This document shows, piece after piece, positions 9,212-18,060 of a stretch of 64,000 bases of DNA (its first letter is position 1; every line of letters starts with the position of its first letter). The notes beneath the pieces were generated by a model. It saw only the letters and a program-made list of their open reading frames with translations. It was not told where the DNA came from and did no database searches. A program made the position numbers and the translations under genes. Origin of the DNA: Sphingomonas sp. PL-96 (lineage in GTDB: Bacteria; Pseudomonadota; Alphaproteobacteria; Sphingomonadales; Sphingomonadaceae); NCBI RefSeq assembly GCF_020707215.1, contig NZ_JAJFET010000003.1:310001-374000 (forward strand), read 5' to 3'.

Positions 9212-11185
9212 TCACCGCGCGCCCACCGCATTGTTGCTCCGGTCCTTGTCCGGCAGCTTGTGGTCGGGATCGAGCTCCGCTGCCACCACTTGCGATGCGC
9301 CCGCGACAGGTACTTCGGTGCTTGCCTGCCGGATCCAGGTCTCCGCCGGCAGCCGGATGTCGCGTCGGCTGCCGTCGGCGAAGCGGACGCGCAGCGTCGT
9401 CGGCATCACGAGCTTGTCGCGCGCTTCCACCGTCACCACCGAGCCTGTGCCCTGACCGGCGGGGAACGGCGCGATCCCGGTCACCGCCAGGTCCATCTGC
9501 CAGTTGTTCGCGTACCAGCCGTTCCACCACCAGGACAGGTCCTCGCCGGCGTCGCTCTCCATCGCACGGAAGAAGTCGGCGGGCTTGGGGTGCTTGAACG
9601 CCCAGGCGGCGGTGAAGCGGCGAAAGGCCGGATCGAAGCGTTCCGGCCCGAGGATCTGCTCGCGCAGCAAAACCAGCCCGAGCGCCGACTTGAAGTAGGT
9701 CACCGGGTGGCGCCACTTCTCGATCACCGTGTCCGAGCGCGACAGGATCGGCGGCGCGTCGGGATCGGCGAGCACCGGCAGGATCTCGTCGACCGGATTG
9801 CCGCCGCCCGGTGCATATTCGCCGTCGCGCTTGGGCGCATATTCGCCGCGGTTGAACGCGTCCGACTGATAGACGTCGATGAAGGTGTTGAAGCCCTCGT
9901 CCATCCACGCGTCGCGCCGCTCGTCGAAGCCGACGATCATCGGGAACCAGCTGTGGCCGATCTCGTGCGCGGTGATCCAGAACAGCGTCTTGCCGGCATC
10001 CTCGATACCGTCAAACACGATGCCCGGATATTCCATGCCGGCGGCCGGCCCGGCGACGTTGACCGCCGCCGGCCAGGGGTAGGGGAACCACTTGGCCGAA
10101 AAGCGCTCGACCGAGTCCTTCAGATACTCGGTCGATCGGCCCCAGCGATCGCGTCCCTGGCTCTCGGGCGGGTAGAATGACATGGCGAGCGCGCTTTTGC
10201 CGCCCGGCAGGTTCATGCGCGCCGCATCCCAGGCGAACGCGGTGGAGGCGCTGAACGCCACGTCGCGCGTATTCTCCATCCGATAATGCCAGGTGAGCGT
10301 GCCGCTCCGCTTGGGCCGGCTCGCGGGATCGCGCACCTCGTCGGGGCTGCGGATCATCACCGTCGTATCGCTCGCCTGTGCCTTGGCAAGGCGGCTTACC
10401 TGGGTGGGCGTCAGCACTTCCTGCGGGTTCTGCAACGCGCCCGACCCCGCGACCAGCATGTCGGCCGGGACCGTCAGCCAATAGTCGAAGTCCCCATACT
10501 CCAGGTAGAACTCCTGCGCGAGATAGGGCAGCGTGTCCCAGCCGCGCAGGTCATCGTACACCGCCATGCGCGGATACCATTGCGCGACCGAGAAGATGTC
10601 GCCGCCGTTCTTCGACGTCAGCCAGCCCGTTCGCCCACCATAGGCTTCGGCCGGGACGACATAGCGATAGCGGATCTGGATCACCGCCTTGCCGCCGGCC
10701 GCGAGCGGCTGCGCGAGGCGAAGCTGCGCGCGCGTATCCGACACGAGCGGCCGGATCGCGGTCGTGCGGCCATCGACCGTGACGGAGACCGCCTCCAGCG
10801 TAATGCCCTCGCTGTTCCCCGCCGGGACCCCGCCGTGCGAGAGCCCGCCGCGCGATCCGACCGTGTACAGATTTTGGTCGAGCTGCAGCCACAGCACGTC
10901 CAGCGCATCGGGGCTGTTGTTGCTATAGTCGATCTCGACGCTGCCGGTGATCGTCTTGGCCTTGGCATCCAGCGTCGCGCGGATGCGGTAGTCGGCGCGG
11001 TTCTGCCAATAATCGGGCCCGGGCAGACCGTTCGCCGATCGCACTCGTCCTGCCGGCTGCCCCATGTCGAAGGGCGCAAAACTCTCGCGCGGCTGATAGC
11101 TGGGTGCAGCGGTCTGCGCAGCCGCGGTGGTGGACAGAAGTGCGAGCGCCAGGGCAGCGATCGAACGGGGGATTGCGCGGGACAA
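9212..11185 (-). CDS. M1 family zinc metallopeptidase
   Basis: This is a gluzincin of the aminopeptidase N (M1) type. The zinc site HEIGH (H407, E408, H411) is followed 18 residues later by E430 in WMDEGFNTF, the exact M1 spacing. The N-terminal beta domain (TITGSVEIDYSNNSPDALDVLWLQLDQNLY) and the C-terminal half are those of the secreted M1 proteins common in sphingomonads and Bacteroidetes. The start is uncertain: the TTG at 11185 has GGAG at good spacing and opens a clean signal peptide (SIAALALALLSTTAAAQ); ATGs at 11221 and 11278 are alternatives, the last one overlapping the stop of the upstream GH43 gene. Peptide substrates are unknown. Confidence 0.9.
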   Translation of the reverse strand: MSRAIPRSIAALALALLSTTAAAQTAAPSYQPRESFAPFDMGQPAGRVRSANGLPGPDYWQNRADYRIRATLDAKAKTITGSVEIDYSNNSPDALDVLWLQLDQNLYTVGSRGGLSHGGVPAGNSEGITLEAVSVTVDGRTTAIRPLVSDTRAQLRLAQPLAAGGKAVIQIRYRYVVPAEAYGGRTGWLTSKNGGDIFSVAQWYPRMAVYDDLRGWDTLPYLAQEFYLEYGDFDYWLTVPADMLVAGSGALQNPQEVLTPTQVSRLAKAQASDTTVMIRSPDEVRDPASRPKRSGTLTWHYRMENTRDVAFSASTAFAWDAARMNLPGGKSALAMSFYPPESQGRDRWGRSTEYLKDSVERFSAKWFPYPWPAAVNVAGPAAGMEYPGIVFDGIEDAGKTLFWITAHEIGHSWFPMIVGFDERRDAWMDEGFNTFIDVYQSDAFNRGEYAPKRDGEYAPGGGNPVDEILPVLADPDAPPILSRSDTVIEKWRHPVTYFKSALGLVLLREQILGPERFDPAFRRFTAAWAFKHPKPADFFRAMESDAGEDLSWWWNGWYANNWQMDLAVTGIAPFPAGQGTGSVVTVEARDKLVMPTTLRVRFADGSRRDIRLPAETWIRQASTEVPVAGASQVVAAELDPDHKLPDKDRSNNAVGAR

Positions 11186-11274
11186 GGGCTTCTCCGGGCG
11201 TAAGGGAGGACGGGCCCGCATCGCCGGATCGGGCGCTTCCTGCAAGACGCCCGGGCAGAAATCGTGGCCGGCGA

Positions 11275-12222
11275 TCAATCGGTCATCCGGATGGGCGCGA
11301 TCCGGCCAGCTGCGTCATAGCGGATGCGCTGGATGGCGACCCGGCGCTCGCCGTCATAGGGCCCGTCGCCCTTCTGCCCTTCCCAGCGGTGGTAGACGAT
11401 CAGCCAGTGCCCGGTCTTTGGATCGCGCACGAAGCTGTGGTGCCCCGGCCCCTTGTACTTGGCATCCGCCGCCAGGATAGCACCCTGATACTTCCAGGGT
11501 CCAGTCGGCGAAGAGGCAATGGCGTAGTGGACCGAATAGTCGGAGCGGTTCCAGCGTCCGTGGCTGTATGAGAGATAATAGGTGCCGTTGCGCTCGTGCA
11601 TGAACGCGCCCTCGGTGAAGTTGGGCGGCTGCGCCACGGCAATTTCCCGATCAATCGTCACCATGTCGGGCTTCAGTTCGAACACGCGCAACTTCGCTCC
11701 CGCACTGCCGCCTGCGTAGAGCAGTCGCCGGCCCGATCTGGGATCGACGAACACGGTGGGATCGATCGCTTCAAAGCCATTGCCGCCGGTCAGAAGCGGC
11801 TTGCCGCTGTCGGTGCAGGGACCAGCGGGTCCGGCGCAGACGGCGACGCCCAGACGGCTGGGCGTCGGGTTCTGCGGCCCGATCGAATAGTAGAAATAAT
11901 AGCGCCCGCGGTCGACGACCATGTCCGGCGCCCACAGGAAATGCACCGGAGCGTCATCGGCCTTTGCCCAGCGGATGTCCTTGAGGCGCAGGAGCGGGTG
12001 CTTTCGCCAGTGTCGGCGGTCGGCCGAGGACCAGGCCTGCAGCCCGTCGCCGCCGGTCGGGTAGATCCACAGCTTGCCGCCGGACACCATGGCGGAAGGG
12101 TCGGCGCCGGCAAAGACCGAACGGACCTCTTGCGCGCTCCCGCTTGCCGCGGTGGTGAGAAGCAGCGCAAACGCCGCGCCGAACAGCGCCGGCCTGCGGC
12201 GATGCTGTTGATCCTGAGCCAT
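11275..12222 (-). CDS. GH43-like family glycosidase, secreted
   Basis: The 315-residue protein has a signal peptide ending near QDQ...ASGSAQ and a single five-blade propeller domain of the GH43/GH117 type. The three acidic residues expected of GH43 can be placed: D41 (GADPSAM, general base), D154 (AIDPTVF, pKa modulator) and E204 (FTEGAFMHE, general acid). GH43 enzymes release arabinose, xylose or galactose from plant polysaccharides; which one is not readable here. The next gene downstream, the M1 peptidase, follows closely and may be co-transcribed, although no shared function is obvious. Confidence 0.8.
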   Translation of the reverse strand: MAQDQQHRRRPALFGAAFALLLTTAASGSAQEVRSVFAGADPSAMVSGGKLWIYPTGGDGLQAWSSADRRHWRKHPLLRLKDIRWAKADDAPVHFLWAPDMVVDRGRYYFYYSIGPQNPTPSRLGVAVCAGPAGPCTDSGKPLLTGGNGFEAIDPTVFVDPRSGRRLLYAGGSAGAKLRVFELKPDMVTIDREIAVAQPPNFTEGAFMHERNGTYYLSYSHGRWNRSDYSVHYAIASSPTGPWKYQGAILAADAKYKGPGHHSFVRDPKTGHWLIVYHRWEGQKGDGPYDGERRVAIQRIRYDAAGRIAPIRMTD

Positions 12223-12291
12223 GCCGCTCTTGTGCCCAAGCAGGCGGCCGCCGCCAAGCGCTTTGGTCAGCGGTGTCGCGGCTCCGACCGG

Positions 12292-13332
12292 TCAGCCGGC
12301 CATCGCATCCGGATCGGCAGCCAGGTGCGCCACGAACTGGTCGGTGCAGCGCTCCCAGCCATACGCCGCGCCCTCTGCCGCACAATCCGCCGGGCGGGCG
12401 GTAAGGGCAGTGCCGATCGCGACGGCAAGGTCGGTATGGAGCGCGCCGATCCGCCGGTCGCCCTTGCCCGTGCCGTTCGGCCCGATGATGTCGACCGGGC
12501 CCTCCACCGGATAGCCGGCGACCGGCGTCCCGCAGGCAAGCGCCTCGATCATCACCAGGCCGAAGGTGTCGGTGCGGCTGGGGAACGCCAGCACGTCGGC
12601 GGTGCGATAGGCGGCGGCGAGTTCCTGCCCGTGCAGCGTGCCCAGGAAGCGCGCTTGCGGGTAGCGGGCCTGCAGCATGGCACGTGCGGGGCCGTCTCCG
12701 ACCACCAGCTTGGTGCCCGGCACGTCCAGCGCCAGGAACGCCTCCAGGTTCTTCTCCACCGCGACGCGCCCGACGTGCAGCATCACCGGTCCGGCCCCCG
12801 CGTCGATCGCCAGGCGCGGGCCGTCCGGCCGGAACACCGCCCGGTCCACCCCGCGCGACCACGGCCGGGTGTGCGAGATGCCATGGCTTGCGAGCTTGGC
12901 AGCGACGGTTGGGGTTGCCGCCAGCACACCGCGGGACGGCCGATGGAATCGGCGGATCGCCGGCCAGAAGCAGCGTGCGGGCAGGTGCGTGCGCAGCGCC
13001 AGATAATCGGGAAAGTTGGTATGGAAGGAGGTGGTAAAGCGCTGCCCGCGATCCAGGCACCAGCGCCGTGCTGCCCAGCCGAGCGGCCCCTCGGTGGCGA
13101 TATGCACCGCCTGCGGGCGAAATCGCTCGAGCCGGTGCGCAACCGCCCAGGACTGGCCGAACGCCAGGCGGATCTCGCTATAGCCGGGACAGGCCCAGGT
13201 GACGAACCCCTCCGGCGTCACCAACTCCACCTCGTGACCCCGCCCGGTCAGCTCGGCGACGGTTGCCGCCAGCGTGCGCACCACGCCGTTCACCTGCGGC
13301 GCACCCGCGTCGGAAATGATCGCGATCCTCAT
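12292..13332 (-). CDS. GT4 family glycosyltransferase (mannosyl-lipid type)
   Basis: This 346-residue GT-B enzyme begins MRIAIISDAGAPQVNGVV, the opening of the MgtA/PimB-like glycolipid mannosyltransferases. The nucleotide-sugar site E-x7-E is seen in VLAFPSRTDTFGLVMIEALACGTPVAGYPV, and the acceptor-side HIATEGPLG and FTTSFHTNFPDY are typical. The start at 13332 overlaps the stop of the upstream phosphoesterase gene by four bases (ATGA), so the two are translationally coupled. That pairing is common in alphaproteobacteria and suggests glycolipid synthesis. Donor and acceptor are inferred from the family only. Confidence 0.85.
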   Translation of the reverse strand: MRIAIISDAGAPQVNGVVRTLAATVAELTGRGHEVELVTPEGFVTWACPGYSEIRLAFGQSWAVAHRLERFRPQAVHIATEGPLGWAARRWCLDRGQRFTTSFHTNFPDYLALRTHLPARCFWPAIRRFHRPSRGVLAATPTVAAKLASHGISHTRPWSRGVDRAVFRPDGPRLAIDAGAGPVMLHVGRVAVEKNLEAFLALDVPGTKLVVGDGPARAMLQARYPQARFLGTLHGQELAAAYRTADVLAFPSRTDTFGLVMIEALACGTPVAGYPVEGPVDIIGPNGTGKGDRRIGALHTDLAVAIGTALTARPADCAAEGAAYGWERCTDQFVAHLAADPDAMAG

Positions 13333-14189
13333 GCCAGGACCCGCACGCGCGCCGCCTCGGCGGCAGCGGCTACTTCGGCATGCCAGTGCAGCAACTCCAT
13401 GCGGCCGTCGGCATGCTCCACCAGCGCGGTGCAACTCTCCACCCAATCGCCGTCGTTGTAGTAGGTGATGTCGCCGATCTGGCGGATCTCTGCGGTGTGG
13501 ATGTGGCCGCACACCACGCCGTCGACCCCGCGCTCCGCGGCGGCGTGGGCGACCGCCTCTTCGAAGCGGGAGATGAAGCTCACCGCGTTCTTGACCCGGT
13601 GCTTGGCATAGGCGGAGAGCGACCAATAGGGCAGGCCCATCCGCCGCCGAACCGCGTTCCAGACCGTGTTCGCCTTCAGCAGCAGCGTATAGGCATGGTC
13701 CCCCAGAAAGGCGAGCCAGCGGGCATAGAGCACCACGCCGTCGAACTTGTCGCCGTGCAGCACCAGCAGCCTGCGCCCGTCGGCGGTGACGTGCACCTCC
13801 TCGTCCAGCAGCTCGACGCCGCCGAACTCCAGCCCGACATAGTCGCGGAACGCCTCGTCATGATTGCCGGGCAGGTACACCACGCGCGTGCCACGGCGCG
13901 CGAGCTTCAGGATGGTGCGCACCACGTCATTGTGGCTTGCCGGCCAGTACCAACCCTTGCGGATCTGCCAGCCGTCGACGATGTCGCCCACCAGGTACAG
14001 CGTTTCGCACTCGACACCGCGCAGGAACTCGACCAACGCCCGCGCGCTGCTGCCCGAGGTGCCGAGGTGCACGTCGGAGACGAACACCGTGCGGAATGCC
14101 CGGCGGGGCACTTCGGGCGTGTAGGATTCCGGTTCGGAGATCCAGTCGGGAAGGGACTTGAGGGCAGGGGCGAGTGCGGTGCGCGGCAT
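13329..14189 (-). CDS. LpxH-like metallophosphoesterase
   Basis: This calcineurin-like phosphoesterase is of the UDP-2,3-diacylglucosamine diphosphatase type. Metal-binding motifs occur in order: D39-x-H41 (FVSDVHLG), LVGDIVDGW, PGNHDE, LLVLHGDKFDG and GHIHT. At 286 residues it is longer than classical LpxH and belongs to the branch found beside GT4 glycosyltransferases, so its true substrate may be another lipid or nucleotide diphosphate. The ATG at 14189 is preferred because GGGAG stands 8 nt upstream; an ATG at 14204 has no ribosome site. It overlaps the downstream glycosyltransferase by four bases. Confidence 0.82.
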   Translation of the reverse strand: MPRTALAPALKSLPDWISEPESYTPEVPRRAFRTVFVSDVHLGTSGSSARALVEFLRGVECETLYLVGDIVDGWQIRKGWYWPASHNDVVRTILKLARRGTRVVYLPGNHDEAFRDYVGLEFGGVELLDEEVHVTADGRRLLVLHGDKFDGVVLYARWLAFLGDHAYTLLLKANTVWNAVRRRMGLPYWSLSAYAKHRVKNAVSFISRFEEAVAHAAAERGVDGVVCGHIHTAEIRQIGDITYYNDGDWVESCTALVEHADGRMELLHWHAEVAAAAEAARVRVLA

Positions 14190-14334
14190 GTTGCGAACTC
14201 CCATCGTCGGGCCGCAGCAACGCCTAGCCGCACAAGGCTACAACGCCTTTGCAGAAGGATGACGACGGGAGTCTTGGAACCGACGCGCCTGCGTCATCTC
14301 AGCGTCATCGGCGTGTCATTTCGCCGCCCCCGGC

Positions 14335-14622
14335 TCAGCGCGGATGGCGTCGAGCCTGGGTGCGAAACGCAAGAAGCAGGATGACGGCGAGCAGCCCGAG
14401 GGTGCAGGCACCCAGCCATACCAGCGTCCCATATCCCCCGCCGAACGCCAGCATCGCCAGCCCATAGCCAAGCGCCAGGCCGATCCACCCGACGACGCGC
14501 AGCCGCTTGCTTGGCTGGATTGGCAGCATCCGGTGGAGCAGCGGACCCTGATGGCGGGGCAGGCCGGCCATCAGCGCGCCGAAGCTCAGCAGCGCGACGA
14601 GGAAAAGCAGGAGGTGGATCAT
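14335..14622 (-). CDS. DUF3325 small membrane protein
   Basis: The product of 95 residues has three predicted membrane helices (about 3-20, 45-65, 68-87) and fits DUF3325, found in proteobacterial siderophore or iron-uptake clusters together with DUF3649 and PepSY proteins. Its start overlaps the stop of the upstream PepSY gene (ATGA at 14619-14622). It is the last gene of the cluster. Function unknown; a helper of the PepSY reductase is an inference from context. Confidence 0.75.
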   Translation of the reverse strand: MIHLLLFLVALLSFGALMAGLPRHQGPLLHRMLPIQPSKRLRVVGWIGLALGYGLAMLAFGGGYGTLVWLGACTLGLLAVILLLAFRTQARRHPR

Positions 14623-16211
14623 GCCAGCGCGAGCTCCTTGGCGCGCGGGGCGCGCTGCTGCGGCGGCTTGGTGGCGTGGCGATGGACCTTGCGTGCGCTC
14701 CAGCCCAGCGTCGCCGCCGTCGCAAGCATCACCAGGTCAAAGGTCGGAAACAGCCAGTCGCCGGCCGCCAGGCTCGCGATCGGGTTGCGCGGCGTCGTGA
14801 TCGCGTTCACCATCGGAATGGCCGCGTAGAGCACCGCGCCGGCCCCCAGTACCTCGATCCAGGCCCGCCGCGCCGGTCGCGCAAGCGCCCAGACGAGCGA
14901 CGCGCCCCAGACGATGAACATCGAGTGGATCTCCCACTCCGCCCGCTCCGACATCTGCAACGGCAGCAGCCGGTTGGCGAGGAAATAGGTCGCGATCCCG
15001 GCCATCAGTCCGCCGATGGTGGCGATGTTGAGCCGCTCGACCAGGCGAAAGCCGAAGTGGGGGCGGGACGGGTCGGGCAGCTTTGCCCGGCGCTTGACGG
15101 TCCACAGCACCAGGCCGCTCGCGACCATGATCGTGCCGCCCACGCCCGACAGGAAGTAGAACCAGCGCAGCCCCAGGTCTGCATAGCGTCCGGCATGCAG
15201 GCCGACCATCACGCTTTCGGTAAGGGCCGCACCAGCACGCTCCGGGCTGGCGGAGAGCAGCTTTCCGCTCGCGCCCGAAAAGACGATGTTGGGGCCGCGG
15301 GTGGCGATCGCGCCGCCCATAGCGCGCAGCAGCGTCACGGTCGCGGTGCTGTCGCCCGGATTGGCGACGGTGATCACGCCCACGTCCGCGCCGTTCCAGC
15401 GCCGGCGCGCCTCGGCCACCATCGGCGCGACTGGCGCCATCGGGGCGGCGATTCCCGACGGCTCCGGCGGCTGCTGGTCGCCCCACAACTGCTGGTAGTA
15501 GCTGGTCGGCTGGGCATAGTTCGCGGCAACCCCCCAGGGCATGTACAGCACGGCGAGCGTCACCAGCCCGGTGTAGGTGATCATCAGGTGGAACGGCAGC
15601 GCCGTCACCGCGGTCACGTTATGCGCGTCGAGCCAGCTGCGCTGCCCCTTGCCGAAGCGGAGCAGGAAGAAGTCGGCAAAGATCTTCTTGTGGGTGATGA
15701 TGCCGGACAGGATCCCAACGAGCATGAACATCGCCGCGAGGCCGACCAGATAGCGTGCCCAGATCACGGGCATGTAGTGCAGGTCGAAGTGGAAGCGGTA
15801 CAGGAACGTGCCGCCGCGCGTGTCGCGAGCCGCGACCTTGTTGCCGTCGCCGTCCAGCACCGCCTGGGTGTCGCGCCGGCCGTGGCCGCCGCGGCGACCG
15901 CTGCGCTTGCCGGGACCCGATTCCTTCTCAGCGGGGACCCAGAAGACGGTCGTTTCGGCGCCGCGCGCGCTGGGAAGGGTGATGTACCAGCTGCGCGCAT
16001 TTGGCGCCTGCTCGCCGAGCCAGCGCATCGCGCCTTCGGCGGATCGGACGATCGAGGGCTGGCCTGCGACTTCCGGCCGCATCCAGCGCGTGATCTCGTC
16101 CTGGAAATAGGCGGTGGTGCCGGTCGCAAACACCGCAAACAACAACCATCCCAGCAACAGGCCCGTCCAGGTATGGAGCCAGGCCATGCACTGGCGAAAG
16201 CCTTCCTTCAC
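14619..16211 (-). CDS. PepSY-associated membrane protein (putative ferric-siderophore reductase)
   Basis: This 530-residue protein of the PepSY_TM family has an N-terminal helix (MAWLHTWTGLLLGWLLFAVFATGTTAYF), a large periplasmic part with PepSY-like repeats, and helices near LVGLAAMFMLVGILSGIITH, ALPFHLMITYTGLVTLAVLY, WFYFLSGVGGTIMVASGLVLW and a C-terminal set. Conserved histidines in the helices (LHTW, ITHKK, FHLMIT) could bind haem, as in FoxB-type siderophore reductases. The start is a GTG at 16211, overlapping the DUF3649 stop as GTGA. I infer a role in reducing or releasing iron in the periplasm; substrate unknown. Confidence 0.8.
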   Translation of the reverse strand: MKEGFRQCMAWLHTWTGLLLGWLLFAVFATGTTAYFQDEITRWMRPEVAGQPSIVRSAEGAMRWLGEQAPNARSWYITLPSARGAETTVFWVPAEKESGPGKRSGRRGGHGRRDTQAVLDGDGNKVAARDTRGGTFLYRFHFDLHYMPVIWARYLVGLAAMFMLVGILSGIITHKKIFADFFLLRFGKGQRSWLDAHNVTAVTALPFHLMITYTGLVTLAVLYMPWGVAANYAQPTSYYQQLWGDQQPPEPSGIAAPMAPVAPMVAEARRRWNGADVGVITVANPGDSTATVTLLRAMGGAIATRGPNIVFSGASGKLLSASPERAGAALTESVMVGLHAGRYADLGLRWFYFLSGVGGTIMVASGLVLWTVKRRAKLPDPSRPHFGFRLVERLNIATIGGLMAGIATYFLANRLLPLQMSERAEWEIHSMFIVWGASLVWALARPARRAWIEVLGAGAVLYAAIPMVNAITTPRNPIASLAAGDWLFPTFDLVMLATAATLGWSARKVHRHATKPPQQRAPRAKELALA

Positions 16212-16624
16212 AGGCGACCGCCGGACGCAAGCGACAGCCACACGCCGCCGCCGAGCACGAAGCTGGTGGCCAGCATCCAGGCCCAAAGGCGCCACGGCGA
16301 GCGCACCGCAAAACTCGTCAGCACAAGCGTGGGAAAGATCGCCAGCGAGAGCAGGGTTGCCGTCATGCTTCCCTCAGCCGCGGTCGTCGGGAGGATGCGC
16401 GCCAGCAACGCGGTGAGAAGCGTCGTGACGGCATAGTTGCCGACGGTAGCCGCAAGCACCCGGGCAGTAAGCGCGACCCATGCGAGTCGTGCCGGGCTCG
16501 CCTGCTTGGCCGTCGCGCGCCGGATCGGTGTGGGTCGCGTCTGGCGTCCTGCCGGCATCGTGACGCCAGCCGGCACGAACAAGGAGGAGAGCGCCGCCGA
16601 ACGGCTGTCCAAGGACACAGACAT
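16208..16624 (-). CDS. DUF3649 membrane protein
   Basis: This 138-residue protein carries the DUF3649 domain in its second half, with three membrane helices (AWVALTARVLAATVGNYAVTTLL, TLLSLAIFPTLVLTSF, LWAWMLATSFVLGGGVWLSL). DUF3649 is found almost only beside PepSY and DUF3325 genes in iron-uptake clusters. The ATG at 16624 has GGGGA upstream. It is the first gene of a tightly overlapping trio, and the 80-nt gap before it holds Fur-like repeats. The N-terminal 50 residues are not conserved in appearance, so a start at residue 23 is possible. Confidence 0.72.
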   Translation of the reverse strand: MSVSLDSRSAALSSLFVPAGVTMPAGRQTRPTPIRRATAKQASPARLAWVALTARVLAATVGNYAVTTLLTALLARILPTTAAEGSMTATLLSLAIFPTLVLTSFAVRSPWRLWAWMLATSFVLGGGVWLSLASGGRL

Positions 16625-16645
16625 GATAGTTCCCCACTCCGCTAT

Positions 16646-16710
16646 TGCGTGTGGTTCTCAATAATCATCCTGCAGCTGCTGTAAACCCGTAGTGCGAGCG
16701 ATTCTCAAAA
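16646..16710 (-). promoter_or_regulatory. Two Fur-like direct repeats
   Basis: TGCGTGTGGTTCTCAATA (16646-16663) and TGCGAGCGATTCTCAAAA (16693-16710) share the pattern TGCG-x-G-x-G-x-TTCTCAA-x-A. This resembles the alphaproteobacterial iron-regulator motif with ATTCTCA, and the copies flank the gap upstream of the DUF3649-PepSY-DUF3325 trio. Iron control is inferred. Confidence 0.4.
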
Positions 16711-18060
16711 AACTGGTCGCGCCGCCAACTCCCGCCCGACCCTGCGACTGAGGACCCACTCGCATGCGAGCGCCACCAACATGGTGATGCCCGTAAGCGG
16801 GAAGACGATGCCGGCGACCAGCATCATGCCAAGCACGGCGCGCGCCCGCCGCGGGTCCGGGTCCCGCTGGGGCGCACCCAGGGTTCCAGGCGCCCGGCGT
16901 TTCCACCACATCATCGCCGCCGTAATCGACAACAGCACCACGGCGATGCAGCCGAACAGCATCAGCAACCGGTTGAGCTCGCCATATTGCTCGCCCTTGT
17001 GGGTCGCGATGCCCCATTCCACCAGCTGCGCACCCGCTCCGAAGGTCGGGAAGCGCGCGTCCTGCAGTACTCGCCCGGTCCCGGCATCGAGATAGAGCGC
17101 GCGTCCGTCCTCCGCCCGGCGGATCGCCTTGGAGAAGAGATAGGGTTCGCCCGGCGCGCTTGGGAGGCTCAGGACCCAGGGCACGGCCATGCCGTCGGCC
17201 GCCGCCAGCGTGACCGCGCGATCGATGCCGATGTCGCCGTGGCTGCCGTGCGGCATCCGCGCCTCCTGGAGGGACCAGGGCAAGGTCCCGGCGACGTCGT
17301 GGCCGCTGTGCCCCGCATGACCGGGCATCGCGCTCGCCGCTACCTGCGGAGGTTCAGGCCGCCCCACACCGTTGCTCGCGATCGCGCCGCGCAGGGCATC
17401 GCCCCACACGCCAGTCCACGGCATACCCGTTGCGGCCAGGAACAGCACCACCGCGCCGGCGACGATACCGACCGAGGCGTGGAGGTCCCGCCAGAACAGC
17501 CGCCGCCGGGGCGAGCCACGGACGCGCAGCGCCGGGCTGCCTCCGCGTGGCCACCACAGGTAAATGCCGGTCACCACCAGCAGGATCGCCCAGCCGCCCA
17601 CCGCCTCGATCAGCGCATTTCCGATCGGCCCGGTGAGGATCAGGCTGTGGAGGTCGCGAACGGTCTGCAGCACGCCGCCCTTGCGTGTCAGTCCCAGCAC
17701 CGTGCCTTTGTAGGGGTCGACCCAGGCGGTTTTTGCTCCACCTTCGGCCGTGGTGACCAGCAGCCGCCAGCTCTGGTCCGGACGGGCAGGGCGATCGACC
17801 TCCGCGACGGTGCCGCCGGTTTCGCGCCGCACCTGTTCCAGGATCGTGGACAGGGGAAGCGGCGCGCCCGCCGGCTCCACCGCCACGAGCCTGGGGTAGA
17901 TCAGCCGTTCCAGCTCAGGCTTGTACAGATAGAGCCCGCCGGTGATCGCCAGCCAGCTGAGGAAAGGCAGCACCAGGAGCCCGGCATAGAAGTGCCACCG
18001 CCACATCGCGCGGTAGAGCCCGCCGCTGGCTGGTGCCGATGTTGCCACCTGCGCGTCCAT
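16705..18060 (-). CDS. PepSY domain membrane protein (putative reductase)
   Basis: This second PepSY_TM family protein has 451 residues and four main membrane segments (WHFYAGLLVLPFLSWLAITGG; GWAILLVVTGIYLWW; SVGIVAGAVVLFLAATGMPW; a C-terminal pair with IAVVLLSITAAMMWW). The periplasmic domain between helices 1 and 2 carries the PepSY motif (LPLSTILEQVRRETGGTVAEV; WVDPYKGTVLG). Conserved histidines lie at WHFY, DLHSLILTG and DLHASVG. Start ATG at 18060 overlaps the TonB-receptor stop (TGATG), so the pair is coupled. It probably handles iron brought in by that receptor; this is inference from context. Confidence 0.82.
   Translation of the reverse strand: MDAQVATSAPASGGLYRAMWRWHFYAGLLVLPFLSWLAITGGLYLYKPELERLIYPRLVAVEPAGAPLPLSTILEQVRRETGGTVAEVDRPARPDQSWRLLVTTAEGGAKTAWVDPYKGTVLGLTRKGGVLQTVRDLHSLILTGPIGNALIEAVGGWAILLVVTGIYLWWPRGGSPALRVRGSPRRRLFWRDLHASVGIVAGAVVLFLAATGMPWTGVWGDALRGAIASNGVGRPEPPQVAASAMPGHAGHSGHDVAGTLPWSLQEARMPHGSHGDIGIDRAVTLAAADGMAVPWVLSLPSAPGEPYLFSKAIRRAEDGRALYLDAGTGRVLQDARFPTFGAGAQLVEWGIATHKGEQYGELNRLLMLFGCIAVVLLSITAAMMWWKRRAPGTLGAPQRDPDPRRARAVLGMMLVAGIVFPLTGITMLVALACEWVLSRRVGRELAARPVF

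Noticed and set aside
9122..10180. Plus-strand frame opposite the M1 peptidase
   Set aside because: Antisense to the HEIGH-containing gene; composition is that of a shadow frame.
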